Shown here piece after piece: positions 1 through 5,562 of a DNA stretch of 5,603 bases. The stretch lies in contig CAIMHL010000390.1 in NCBI GenBank assembly GCA_903840825.1, positions 1-5,603 on the forward strand, given 5' to 3'. Numbering within the stretch: position 1 is the stretch's first letter; each line of letters starts with the position of its first letter. The notes under the pieces were generated by a model. It was not told the origin of the DNA, made no database searches, and saw only the letters and a list, made by a program, of their open reading frames with translations. The DNA comes from an uncultured beta proteobacterium. Lineage in GTDB: Bacteria > Pseudomonadota > Gammaproteobacteria > Burkholderiales > Burkholderiaceae_C. The translations under genes and the position numbers were made by a program.

Positions 1-386
1 ACCCCACCAACTACGGTTACGTGCCCAAAACCATCAGTGGCGACGGTGATCCGGTTGATGTGTTGGTGATCACCCCTGTACCTTTGATTCCCGGTGTGGT
101 GGTGACTTGCCGCGCCATTGGTATTTTGAAAATGACTGATGAAGCCGGTGAAGATGGCAAGGTGTTGGCGGTGCCTATCGACAAGATTTTATCGATCTAC
201 TCGCATTGGAAAAAGCCTGAGGACATGAACCCACTGCGTTTGAAAACCATTGCCCACTTTTTTGAGCATTACAAAGACCTGGAAGAGAACAAATGGGTCA
301 AGATCAACGGCTGGGAAGGCCCTGAGTCTGCCAAGCAGGAAATTATTGACGGCATGGCCAACTACGCCAAGTCGCAAGAAGAATAA
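1..386 (+). CDS. ppa: Inorganic pyrophosphatase, soluble family I (5' end missing)
   Basis: Hydrolyses cytosolic pyrophosphate to two phosphates, pulling forward reactions that release it. The frame is open from base 3 to the TAA at 384-386, giving 127 residues. About 50 N-terminal residues lie beyond the left edge, judging from E. coli Ppa (about 175 residues). Visible signatures: the NYGY stretch that precedes the active site; the family signature DGDPVDV (bases 42-62), whose three Asp match the metal-binding D65, D67 and D70 of E. coli; the KMTDEAGED segment holding two further metal-site Asp; and the conserved HFFEHYKDLE near the C-terminus with its Tyr-Lys pair. The C-terminus ends at the usual place for the family, so nothing is truncated there. 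The GTG at base 21 is an internal valine, not the start. A terminator follows 57 bases after the stop. Identification is secure. Confidence 0.97.
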   Translation, partial: PTNYGYVPKTISGDGDPVDVLVITPVPLIPGVVVTCRAIGILKMTDEAGEDGKVLAVPIDKILSIYSHWKKPEDMNPLRLKTIAHFFEHYKDLEENKWVKINGWEGPESAKQEIIDGMANYAKSQEE

Positions 387-402
387 GTGCCTTTTAGGCT
401 CT

Positions 403-420
403 CAGACCTTACCAGGTCTG
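403..420 (+). other. Small stem-loop in the 3' untranslated region of ppa
   Basis: A perfect 7-bp inverted repeat, CAGACCT and AGGTCTG, encloses a 4-base loop. It lies 16 bases after the ppa stop and upstream of the main terminator. No run of T follows it, so it is not itself an intrinsic terminator. It might protect the 3' end of the mRNA or be chance; the pairing is seen, the role is not known. Confidence 0.35.
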
Positions 421-442
421 CTTGATCAGCTATAAAAATAAT

Positions 443-478
443 GCGCTGACCGGTTTTGAGCCGGTCAGCGCTTTTTTT
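443..478. terminator. Bidirectional rho-independent terminator between two convergent genes
   Basis: An 11-bp perfect GC-rich stem (443-453 with 461-471) closes a 7-base loop, and seven T follow at 472-478, the classic layout for ending ppa transcription. On the other strand the same stem is followed by a T-rich run (the complement of 432-442), so it can also end the minus-strand acyltransferase gene. That gene's TAA stop (477-479) overlaps the T run. One hairpin therefore appears to serve both genes. Confidence 0.9.
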
Positions 479-1724
479 ATATTGAGCTGGCCGGGCGCTT
501 AAACGGCGCTCGTTGTCCCAGGTCTTCCAGGTACTCGCCAATGCCTTGGCCTTCTCGCGCCAAGTAGCGCTCTATGGCTTCTGCAAAACCGGGGTGAGCC
601 AGCCAATGGGCGCTGGTTGTTTTGACGGGCAAAAGCGCCCGCGCCATTTTGTGCTCCCCCTGGGCGCCGCCTTCAAAGCGCTGAAACTGGTGCTCAATGC
701 ACCATTTCAGGGGCTGGTAGTAGCAGGCTTCAAAGTGCAGGCAGTCCACGCGCTCCAGCGCCCCCCAGTAGCGACCATAGGCCACACCCTGTTGGGAATC
801 GATGTTTTTTTGACTTTCAAGCCCTGTAGGGGGGGTGTTGATGGCGATCAAACTCGTGGCAATGGCTTGCCCTGCGCGCTCGGCGACAAAGAGTAGCCAG
901 TTTTCCGGCATGGTGTCCGCCATGCTTTGAAAGAAGTCGCGGCTCAGGTAGGGCGCATTGCCGTGTTCCAGGTAGGTGCGCTCGTAACACCGGTAAAAAA
1001 AATCCCAGTCTGTAGCCGAAATATCACGCCCCAACGACCAGCGGAATGTGACGCCTGCGTCATTCACTTTGCGTCTTTCTTGGCGAATCTTCTTGCGCTT
1101 CTCTTGAGTCAATGTGGCTAGAAAAGACTCAAAGTCAGGGTAGCTTGGTGTGGTGTTGGTCCAATGGAATTGCACGGTATGGCGCAGCATCATGCCGGCT
1201 GCTTCACAGGCGGTGTTGTCTTCATCACTTTCAAACAGCAGGTGCAAAGAGGAGAGCTTTTCTGTGTCACACCACTGGATAAGGGCCTGCGCCAGTACCG
1301 CTCGGTCTTCGGGCGTACGAGCCAGCAAGCGTGCGCCCGGCACGGGCGTAAAGGGCACGGCGACCACCGCTTTGGGGTAATAACTGAAACCGTGTTGCGC
1401 GTAGGCATTGGCCCAGGCGTGGTCAAACACGTACTCACCGTAAGAATGGGTTTTGACGTAGAGCGCGCAAGCGCCGACCAAGACGCCTGAGCGCTCCAGC
1501 AGGGTGAACCGAGGCTCCCAACCAGTGTCAGGGGTAGCGCTGCCACTGGTATGCAAGGCCAGCAGGTACTCATGGCGCATGAAGGGCGTGGCTTGGGGCT
1601 GCGCGTAAAGCAGTTCATTCCAGTCAACTGCATTGACTTCCTCGGGGGAGTTCAGCACCCGGATGACATAATCAAAAGACTCGTCTTTCACATGTTTTCC
1701 ATTCTTTTTATTTCTGCGGACCAT
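477..1724 (-). CDS. FemAB-like / GNAT-type N-acyltransferase family protein (PF04339-like, formerly DUF482)
   Basis: A cytoplasmic protein of 415 residues from the ATG at 1724, resembling proteins annotated as peptidoglycan biosynthesis/recognition or GNAT-family proteins; the substrate is not established. Family-like stretches: HSYGEYVFDHAWANAY (about residues 93-108), a basic EKRKKIRQERRKV helix (208-220) as in FemAB-type acyltransferases, HFEACYYQPLKWCIEH (330-345), and RFEGGAQGEHKMARALLPV (349-367), the most diagnostic part. There is no signal peptide or membrane segment. A loop at about 298-313 looks longer than I recall for relatives. The start is uncertain: TTG at 1733, ATG at 1724 and GTG at 1691 are all in frame, none has a strong ribosome site, and similarity to relatives seems to begin only near VIRVLNSPEEV, about 20 residues in. 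It diverges from nadE and converges on ppa. Family assignment is good; function is unknown. Confidence 0.88.
   Translation of the reverse strand: MVRRNKKNGKHVKDESFDYVIRVLNSPEEVNAVDWNELLYAQPQATPFMRHEYLLALHTSGSATPDTGWEPRFTLLERSGVLVGACALYVKTHSYGEYVFDHAWANAYAQHGFSYYPKAVVAVPFTPVPGARLLARTPEDRAVLAQALIQWCDTEKLSSLHLLFESDEDNTACEAAGMMLRHTVQFHWTNTTPSYPDFESFLATLTQEKRKKIRQERRKVNDAGVTFRWSLGRDISATDWDFFYRCYERTYLEHGNAPYLSRDFFQSMADTMPENWLLFVAERAGQAIATSLIAINTPPTGLESQKNIDSQQGVAYGRYWGALERVDCLHFEACYYQPLKWCIEHQFQRFEGGAQGEHKMARALLPVKTTSAHWLAHPGFAEAIERYLAREGQGIGEYLEDLGQRAPFKRPASSI
1664..1672 (+). promoter_or_regulatory. Candidate extended -10 promoter for nadE-glnB
   Basis: TGACATAAT matches the extended -10 pattern TGnTATAAT with one mismatch. 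It would start a transcript near 1679, leaving a leader of about 44 bases before the nadE ATG. No good -35 box sits at the usual distance, as expected for an extended -10 type. It lies inside the reading frame of the divergent acyltransferase gene, which is forced because there is no free DNA between the two genes. This is a motif match only. Confidence 0.35.
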
Positions 1725-3399
1725 GACACTCAAAATCAGCGTTGCCCAACTTAATTTTGTGGTCGGAGACTTGGGCGGTAACGCAAAGAAAATTATCGAC
1801 GCAGCGCGTTCGGCTTACGCACAGGGTGTTCGATTGTTACTGACGCCCGAGCTGTCCATTTGCGGTTACGCCTGCGAAGACTTGTTTTTGCGTCCCGCTT
1901 TTATTCAGGCCTGTGATGATGCCGTGAAAACAGTGGCCCGTGAGCTGGCCGGGTTAAAAAACCTGTGCGTGGTGGTGGGTCACCCCAGCGGTGGCGGCAA
2001 CCGAACCCGCTCGGTCGCCGTGCAAAACCGTTTCAATGCGGCCAGTGTTTTGTGCGAAGGCGCTACTTTGGCCACCTACGCCAAGCGTGAGTTGCCCAAT
2101 TACCAAGTTTTTGATGAGCGTCGCTATTTCACGCCAGGCCAAGGCGTATGCGTGTTTGAGGCGGGCGAGGTCGGACAAAAAGTTAAAGTGGGTTTGCTGA
2201 TTTGCGAGGACGCATGGTTTGAAGCCCCTGCCCAGTTGGCCAAAGAAGCGGGGGCCCAGCTGCTGGCGGTCATCAATGCATCTCCCTTTCATGTGGGCAA
2301 GGGCTACGAGCGCGAGCAAATGATGCGTCAGCGGGTGCAATCTTGTGGATTGCCTTTGGTTTATGCCCACTTGGTGGGCGGGCAAGATGAGGTGGTTTTT
2401 GAGGGGCATTCGTTTGCCTTGAATGCCGATGGGGCTTTGGCAGGTCGCGCGCCAAGTTTTATAGAAAATAACTTTGTAGTACACGCCAGCCTTGCTCAAG
2501 CAGCTATTGATCTGGAAGCAACTGTGGCACCAGAGAGAAGTGCTGAGGCCGATCTTTGGGACGCCTTGGTGCTGGGCGTGCGCGACTACATCACCAAAAA
2601 TGGCTTTCCCAGCGTGCTTCTGGGGCTGTCTGGCGGTATAGATTCGGCCCTGGTGCTGGCCATAGCGGTGGATGCCTTGGGGAGTGACCGTGTGCGCACC
2701 GTGATGATGCCGTCGCCCTATACCGCCGATATAAGCTGGATCGATGCCCGCGACATGGCGACCCGGTTGGATGTGCGTTACGACGAAATATCCATACTGC
2801 CTGAGTTTGAGGCCTTCACAAAATCACTGGCCCTGGACTTTCGGGGCTTGGCAGAAGACGCCACCGAAGAAAATATTCAAGCCCGCATTCGGGGCACATT
2901 GCTCATGGCGCTGTCCAACAAGTTCGGCAGTATCGTGCTGACCACGGGCAATAAATCAGAAATGGCGACCGGCTACTGCACGCTTTATGGCGACATGGCC
3001 GGTGGGTTTGCCGTCATCAAAGACCTGGCCAAGACCACCGTTTTCAAGTTGGCCCGCTGGCGCAACGAGAACGACCCCTACGGTACGCACCCCCATCCGA
3101 TTCCAGAGCGCATCATCACGCGCCCCCCCAGCGCCGAGTTGCGTGCCGATCAGACCGATCAGGACAGCTTGCCCGAATACGACGTGCTAGACGCCATTAT
3201 TGAGCGCTACATGGAGAACGATGAAAGCATGGAGGAAATTATTTCGGCCGGGTTTGACCGGGCGGAGGTTGAAAAGGTCACTCGGCTCATCAAAATCAAT
3301 GAATACAAGCGTCGCCAGTCACCTGTGGGCATTCGTGTCACGCACCGCAGTTTTGGCAAGGATTGGCGTTATCCTATTACCAATAAATTCCGCGCATAA
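1723..3399 (+). CDS. nadE: Glutamine-dependent NAD+ synthetase
   Basis: Final step of NAD+ biosynthesis in the cytosol: deamido-NAD, ATP and glutamine give NAD+, AMP, pyrophosphate and glutamate. It has 558 residues, typical of the short two-domain form. The N-terminal nitrilase-like glutaminase domain (about 1-265) carries the Glu-Lys-Cys triad: E43 in TPELSICGY, K121 in YAKRELPNY, C161 in LLICEDAWFE. The C-terminal synthetase domain (about 275-558) has the ATP-binding SGGIDS loop at 303-308, then TTGNKSEMATGYCTLYGD (407-424) and GGFAVIKDLAKT (427-438), and ends in the conserved basic stretch YKRRQSPVGIRVT and FGKDWRYPITNKFR. All key residues are intact. The start at 1723 is firm because MTLKISVAQLNFVVGD is the normal family N-terminus and an in-frame stop lies at 1669-1671; its ribosome site is weak (GGA only two bases before ATG). 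glnB follows in the same operon. Confidence 0.97.
   Translation: MTLKISVAQLNFVVGDLGGNAKKIIDAARSAYAQGVRLLLTPELSICGYACEDLFLRPAFIQACDDAVKTVARELAGLKNLCVVVGHPSGGGNRTRSVAVQNRFNAASVLCEGATLATYAKRELPNYQVFDERRYFTPGQGVCVFEAGEVGQKVKVGLLICEDAWFEAPAQLAKEAGAQLLAVINASPFHVGKGYEREQMMRQRVQSCGLPLVYAHLVGGQDEVVFEGHSFALNADGALAGRAPSFIENNFVVHASLAQAAIDLEATVAPERSAEADLWDALVLGVRDYITKNGFPSVLLGLSGGIDSALVLAIAVDALGSDRVRTVMMPSPYTADISWIDARDMATRLDVRYDEISILPEFEAFTKSLALDFRGLAEDATEENIQARIRGTLLMALSNKFGSIVLTTGNKSEMATGYCTLYGDMAGGFAVIKDLAKTTVFKLARWRNENDPYGTHPHPIPERIITRPPSAELRADQTDQDSLPEYDVLDAIIERYMENDESMEEIISAGFDRAEVEKVTRLIKINEYKRRQSPVGIRVTHRSFGKDWRYPITNKFRA
3353..3380 (+). promoter_or_regulatory. Weak candidate internal promoter for glnB
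   Basis: TTGGCA (3353-3358, five of six to the -35 consensus) is followed after 16 bases by TATTAC (3375-3380, four of six to the -10). This would start a transcript near 3387, inside the last codons of nadE, giving glnB a short leader. Separate expression of glnB would be sensible, but the match is weak and could be chance. Confidence 0.2.
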
Positions 3400-3414
3400 A
3401 GTCGCAAAATAATC

Positions 3415-3420
3415 AAAGGA
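3415..3420 (+). promoter_or_regulatory. Ribosome binding site of glnB
   Basis: AAAGGA lies five bases before the glnB ATG. It is the clearest Shine-Dalgarno sequence in the window and much better than that of nadE, suggesting that GlnB is made at a higher rate from the shared message. Confidence 0.75.
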
Positions 3421-3425
3421 ACCCC

Positions 3426-3764
3426 ATGAAACAAATTACAGCTATTGTCAAACCCTTCAAACTCGAAGAAGTGCGCGAAGCGCTCGCCGAATGTGGGGTG
3501 ACGGGTTTGACCGTGACCGAGGTGAAGGGTTTCGGACGCCAGAAAGGCCATACTGAGCTGTACCGGGGCGCTGAGTATGTGGTCGACTTTTTGCCCAAGG
3601 TCAAAGTTGAAGTGGTGGTCAAAACGGCAGACGTCGACCGTTGCGTCGATGCAATCGTTAAAGCAGCCCACACCGGAAAAATTGGCGATGGCAAGATTTT
3701 TGTCACCAGCGTCGAGCGCGTGGTACGCATTCGTACCGGCGAAGAAGACGAATCAGCGATCTAG
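3426..3764 (+). CDS. glnB: Nitrogen regulatory protein PII (GlnB)
   Basis: A small trimeric cytosolic signal protein that binds ATP/ADP and 2-oxoglutarate and, in proteobacteria, is uridylylated by GlnD when glutamine is low. It controls targets such as GlnE and NtrB. It has the usual 112 residues. Features seen: the T-loop (about 37-55) with Q39, K58 just after it, and Y51, the uridylylation site, in ELYRGAEY; the B-loop TGKIGDGK (83-90) that binds nucleotide phosphates; and the C-terminal RVVRIRTGEED with the nucleotide-contacting arginines. T43, D54 and the EEDESAI tail match E. coli GlnB rather than GlnK, and no amtB follows, so GlnB is preferred. It sits 26 bases after nadE with a strong ribosome site. 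Its TAG stop overlaps the TAG stop of the convergent LOG gene, and I see no intrinsic terminator after it. Confidence 0.97.
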   Translation: MKQITAIVKPFKLEEVREALAECGVTGLTVTEVKGFGRQKGHTELYRGAEYVVDFLPKVKVEVVVKTADVDRCVDAIVKAAHTGKIGDGKIFVTSVERVVRIRTGEEDESAI

Positions 3765-3767
3765 ATC
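3758..3767. repeat. 10-bp perfect palindrome over two overlapping stop codons
   Basis: GATCTAGATC is self-complementary and centred on CTAG (3761-3764), which is a TAG stop on both strands: glnB reads it at 3762-3764 and the LOG gene at 3763-3761. It also contains two GATC sites. The palindrome is seen directly; part of it follows automatically from the shared stop codons, and any role is unknown. Confidence 0.7.
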
Positions 3768-4345
3768 AGTTCAAGGCGAGGGGCAGCTGTCAAACCGGCC
3801 CCCTGCACCAAGCCCTCAAGCAGGCACGTCGGGTTATCGTCTGCCTCGATGAGCTTCATCTGCCAGTCGCCCATGAATTGTTGCTCGACTGACTGGTTTA
3901 AAAACCTGAGCAACTCATCGTAATATCCCCCCACATTGAGAATACCAATGGGTTTGTCGTGGTAGCCCAGTTGCCGCCAAGTCCAGACTTCGAATAACTC
4001 TTCAAAAGTACCGATGCCGCCGGGAAGCGCCAAAAAGGCGTCAGCCCGCTCTGCCATCATTCGTTTGCGGTCATGCATCGTCTCAACGATGTGGAGTTCC
4101 GAACAGTCGTTGTTGGCCCATTCTTTTTCAACCAAGGCTTTGGGCATCACCCCCACGACATGGGCACCGGCCTTAAGTGCAGCCTCAGCGACGATGCCCA
4201 TCAAGCCGCCTTTGCCACCACCGTAAACCAACTGCCCGCCATGCTTTCCAATCCAAGTGCCTACTTGGGTGGCCACGTCGGTAAACTCAGGGCTAAGCCC
4301 AGGCCGTGAACCACAATAAACGCAAATGGAGAAGGCTGGTTTCAT
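3761..4345 (-). CDS. LOG-family (TIGR00730) Rossmann-fold protein, probable nucleoside monophosphate phosphoribohydrolase
   Basis: Members of this family cleave cytokinin riboside 5'-monophosphate, and often AMP, to free base and ribose 5-phosphate; the true substrate in this organism is unknown. It is a cytosolic protein of 194 residues, normal for the family. Seen: the N-terminal ICVYCGSRPG strand-loop (7-16); the glycine-rich YGGGKGGLMG (41-50) of the nucleotide-binding fold; VGVMPKAL (64-71); the MHDRKRMM segment (90-97) with its conserved Arg-Lys; and the signature PGGIGTFEE (108-116) with the catalytic Glu; then WTWRQLGYHDKPIGILNVGGYYD (121-143). All motifs are intact. The ATG at 4345 fits the family start, although the ribosome site is poor (GAAA). 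It begins 13 bases after the RDD gene ends, so they probably share a transcript. Older annotations call such genes lysine decarboxylase, which is a misnomer. Confidence 0.93.
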   Translation of the reverse strand: MKPAFSICVYCGSRPGLSPEFTDVATQVGTWIGKHGGQLVYGGGKGGLMGIVAEAALKAGAHVVGVMPKALVEKEWANNDCSELHIVETMHDRKRMMAERADAFLALPGGIGTFEELFEVWTWRQLGYHDKPIGILNVGGYYDELLRFLNQSVEQQFMGDWQMKLIEADDNPTCLLEGLVQGAGLTAAPRLELI

Positions 4346-4358
4346 GGTTTCAATTAAG

Positions 4359-4931
4359 TTATTTCGCCTTTTTTTCGGCTCTTGTCACCGAAACCAAGCG
4401 GGTTCCTGACCAAGCATCATGCCAAAACTGCCGGTCAGGATGAAATCTGCTGAGTACAGCCCAAACAGCTACCCAGCCCATTACCAAAACAATCGATTCA
4501 GCGCCCGACAACTTGAATGGAAATACGCCAATCAAGGGGGGCAAAAACCACAGCCAACTCAGGACGTAGCGCAAAAAAGCACGAGACTGCGTGATGGGCA
4601 GGCCTGCGCGATCAACGACCCTGATGTTCCAGGTTTTCATAGCCAGTGTTTGTCCTTTTGACCAAAGCCAGACAAAGTAGATACCAAACACGACAAAGAG
4701 AAAGGCTTGGAGCGCATGGCGGTTGTCCATGGCGTTGCGAGTTTGACTTAGCGTACCAAAAAGATAGCCTGCGATAAAGACCACGCCAAACATCAGCATG
4801 CCTTCATAGAGCCAACTGGCCATTCGACGGGTGAGGCTGGGTGTCGTTAATGTGCTTGGCAAGGTAGTGTTCAACTCGTGCAAAACGTTTGGGAGAGGGT
4901 CAATTTTTTGACGACGATTCTTCAAGCTCAT
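4359..4931 (-). CDS. RDD-family integral membrane protein
   Basis: Inner-membrane protein of unknown function with 190 residues from the ATG at 4931. The opening RRMASWLYEGMLMF (about 35-48) gives the family's Arg, but the usual Asp of the first helix is replaced by Glu. Hydrophobic segments lie near 38-60, 73-91, 118-138 and 145-161. Between the second and third comes GQTLAMKTWNIRVVD (93-107), a typical RDD loop, and the end carries HDAWSGTRLV (171-180), matching the family's closing HD..GTR block. A TTG at 4961 would add ten residues, but I prefer the ATG; similarity may begin only near residue 31 (PSLTRR), so the first 30 residues are unsure. The start overlaps the end of the DUF3106 gene by 32 bases and the LOG gene follows after 13 bases, which indicates one operon. 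The family is clear; no transport or other role can be given. Confidence 0.87.
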   Translation of the reverse strand: MSLKNRRQKIDPLPNVLHELNTTLPSTLTTPSLTRRMASWLYEGMLMFGVVFIAGYLFGTLSQTRNAMDNRHALQAFLFVVFGIYFVWLWSKGQTLAMKTWNIRVVDRAGLPITQSRAFLRYVLSWLWFLPPLIGVFPFKLSGAESIVLVMGWVAVWAVLSRFHPDRQFWHDAWSGTRLVSVTRAEKKAK

Positions 4932-5562
4932 GGGCGCGTAAAAGTAGGGTATGCCGGTCAAGTATCAAATTTGCAGAAGCAAGCGCTGGCTGAGGTTGAC
5001 GTGCCAAAATTTTCACTGGCGCTGTCAATAATTTTGGTTTTTGGCTGCTTTTTAGACCAACCGAAGTCGAAGACTTTTTTTCTTTTTCAGCGCGTGCAAG
5101 GTTTTTTTTATCCTCAGGACTCAGGGCTTGGTAGGCCTCCCAAGTGGCTGATTTGTGGCTTTTGGGCAGGAGCTTGGATTTCGTAAAGTTGAGACGCGCC
5201 TCCATGCGCTCCTGTTGGCTTAGTGATACCCAATCGTTCATTCGCGCATGCAATTTGACCTGTTCGGCGGGGGCCATTGATTGAAAATTGTTGCTTAGCG
5301 CAATCCATTTTCTTTTTGATGTGTCCCCCAAGTAGCGCCAGTTATCCCGAAGCGGTAAAAGTGCCATCTTTTGAGAGGATGTGAGTTCTGACCACTCGGG
5401 TTTCGTTGCTTCAATCGTTATTGATGGGCGTTTTTTTTGAACTTCTCCCGCAGAAAGAATCAGTGAACTTCCGGCGTCAGACACCGATGCATCCGCGCTG
5501 AGCGGATAAATCAAGGCCACCCAAACGCTAATAATGAAAAAAATTGAGCACCAATCAACCAT
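4900..5562 (-). CDS. DUF3106 domain protein, probably exported
   Basis: Unknown function; the family is common in Burkholderiales. It has 220 residues from the ATG at 5562. Residues 6-22 are hydrophobic and ADA at 23-25 makes a plausible signal peptidase site, so a periplasmic location is likely. The DUF3106 core (about 55-155) has the expected pattern of spaced Trp and short helices: KPEWSELTSSQKMALLPL, NWRYLG, KRKWIALSNNF, ARMNDWVSLSQQERMEARLNF and ATWEAYQALSPEDKK. A Lys/Ser-rich low-complexity tail follows (about 152-180). Anomaly: the n-region before the hydrophobic stretch has no Lys or Arg, while the same frame stays open upstream to the window edge and encodes an Arg-rich run, so the true start may lie outside the window. 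The minus-strand RDD gene begins inside its last codons. In relatives I recall, DUF3619 and ECF sigma-factor genes lie upstream; neither can be confirmed here. Confidence 0.85.
   Translation of the reverse strand: MVDWCSIFFIISVWVALIYPLSADASVSDAGSSLILSAGEVQKKRPSITIEATKPEWSELTSSQKMALLPLRDNWRYLGDTSKRKWIALSNNFQSMAPAEQVKLHARMNDWVSLSQQERMEARLNFTKSKLLPKSHKSATWEAYQALSPEDKKNLARAEKEKKSSTSVGLKSSQKPKLLTAPVKILARQPQPALASANLILDRHTLLLRAHELEESSSKN

Noticed and set aside
513..896. 127-codon open frame on the plus strand
   Set aside because: It lies wholly antisense to the acyltransferase gene, whose family motifs are intact; its translation shows no recognisable domain.
1190..1633. 147-codon minus-strand frame overlapping the acyltransferase
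   Set aside because: It is the same strand in another frame; the Pro/Ser/Arg-rich translation is typical of an out-of-frame reading.
1633..1638. TTGACT as a -35 box for nadE
   Set aside because: The nearest good -10 (1667-1672) is 28 bases away, too far for a sigma-70 promoter.
1954..2499. 181-codon open frame on the minus strand
   Set aside because: It is antisense to the glutaminase domain of nadE, including the catalytic Cys region; the length is typical of shadow frames in GC-biased genes and nothing in it is recognisable.
3369..3730. Minus-strand open frames of 100-105 codons across glnB
   Set aside because: They are antisense shadows of the highly conserved PII gene; no family motif is present.
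3722..3737. Perfect 6-bp hairpin (GGTACG, loop CATT, CGTACC) near the end of glnB
   Set aside because: It falls in the conserved codons for RVVRIRTG and has no T run on either strand, so it is not an intrinsic terminator.
3780..3802. GGGGC/GCCCC inverted repeat after glnB as a possible terminator
   Set aside because: The stem is only 5 bp with a 13-base loop, there is no T run, and it lies within LOG coding sequence.
3761..4345. Lysine decarboxylase, from older naming of this family
   Set aside because: The PGGIGTFEE signature and small Rossmann fold are those of LOG phosphoribohydrolases; there is no PLP-dependent decarboxylase domain.
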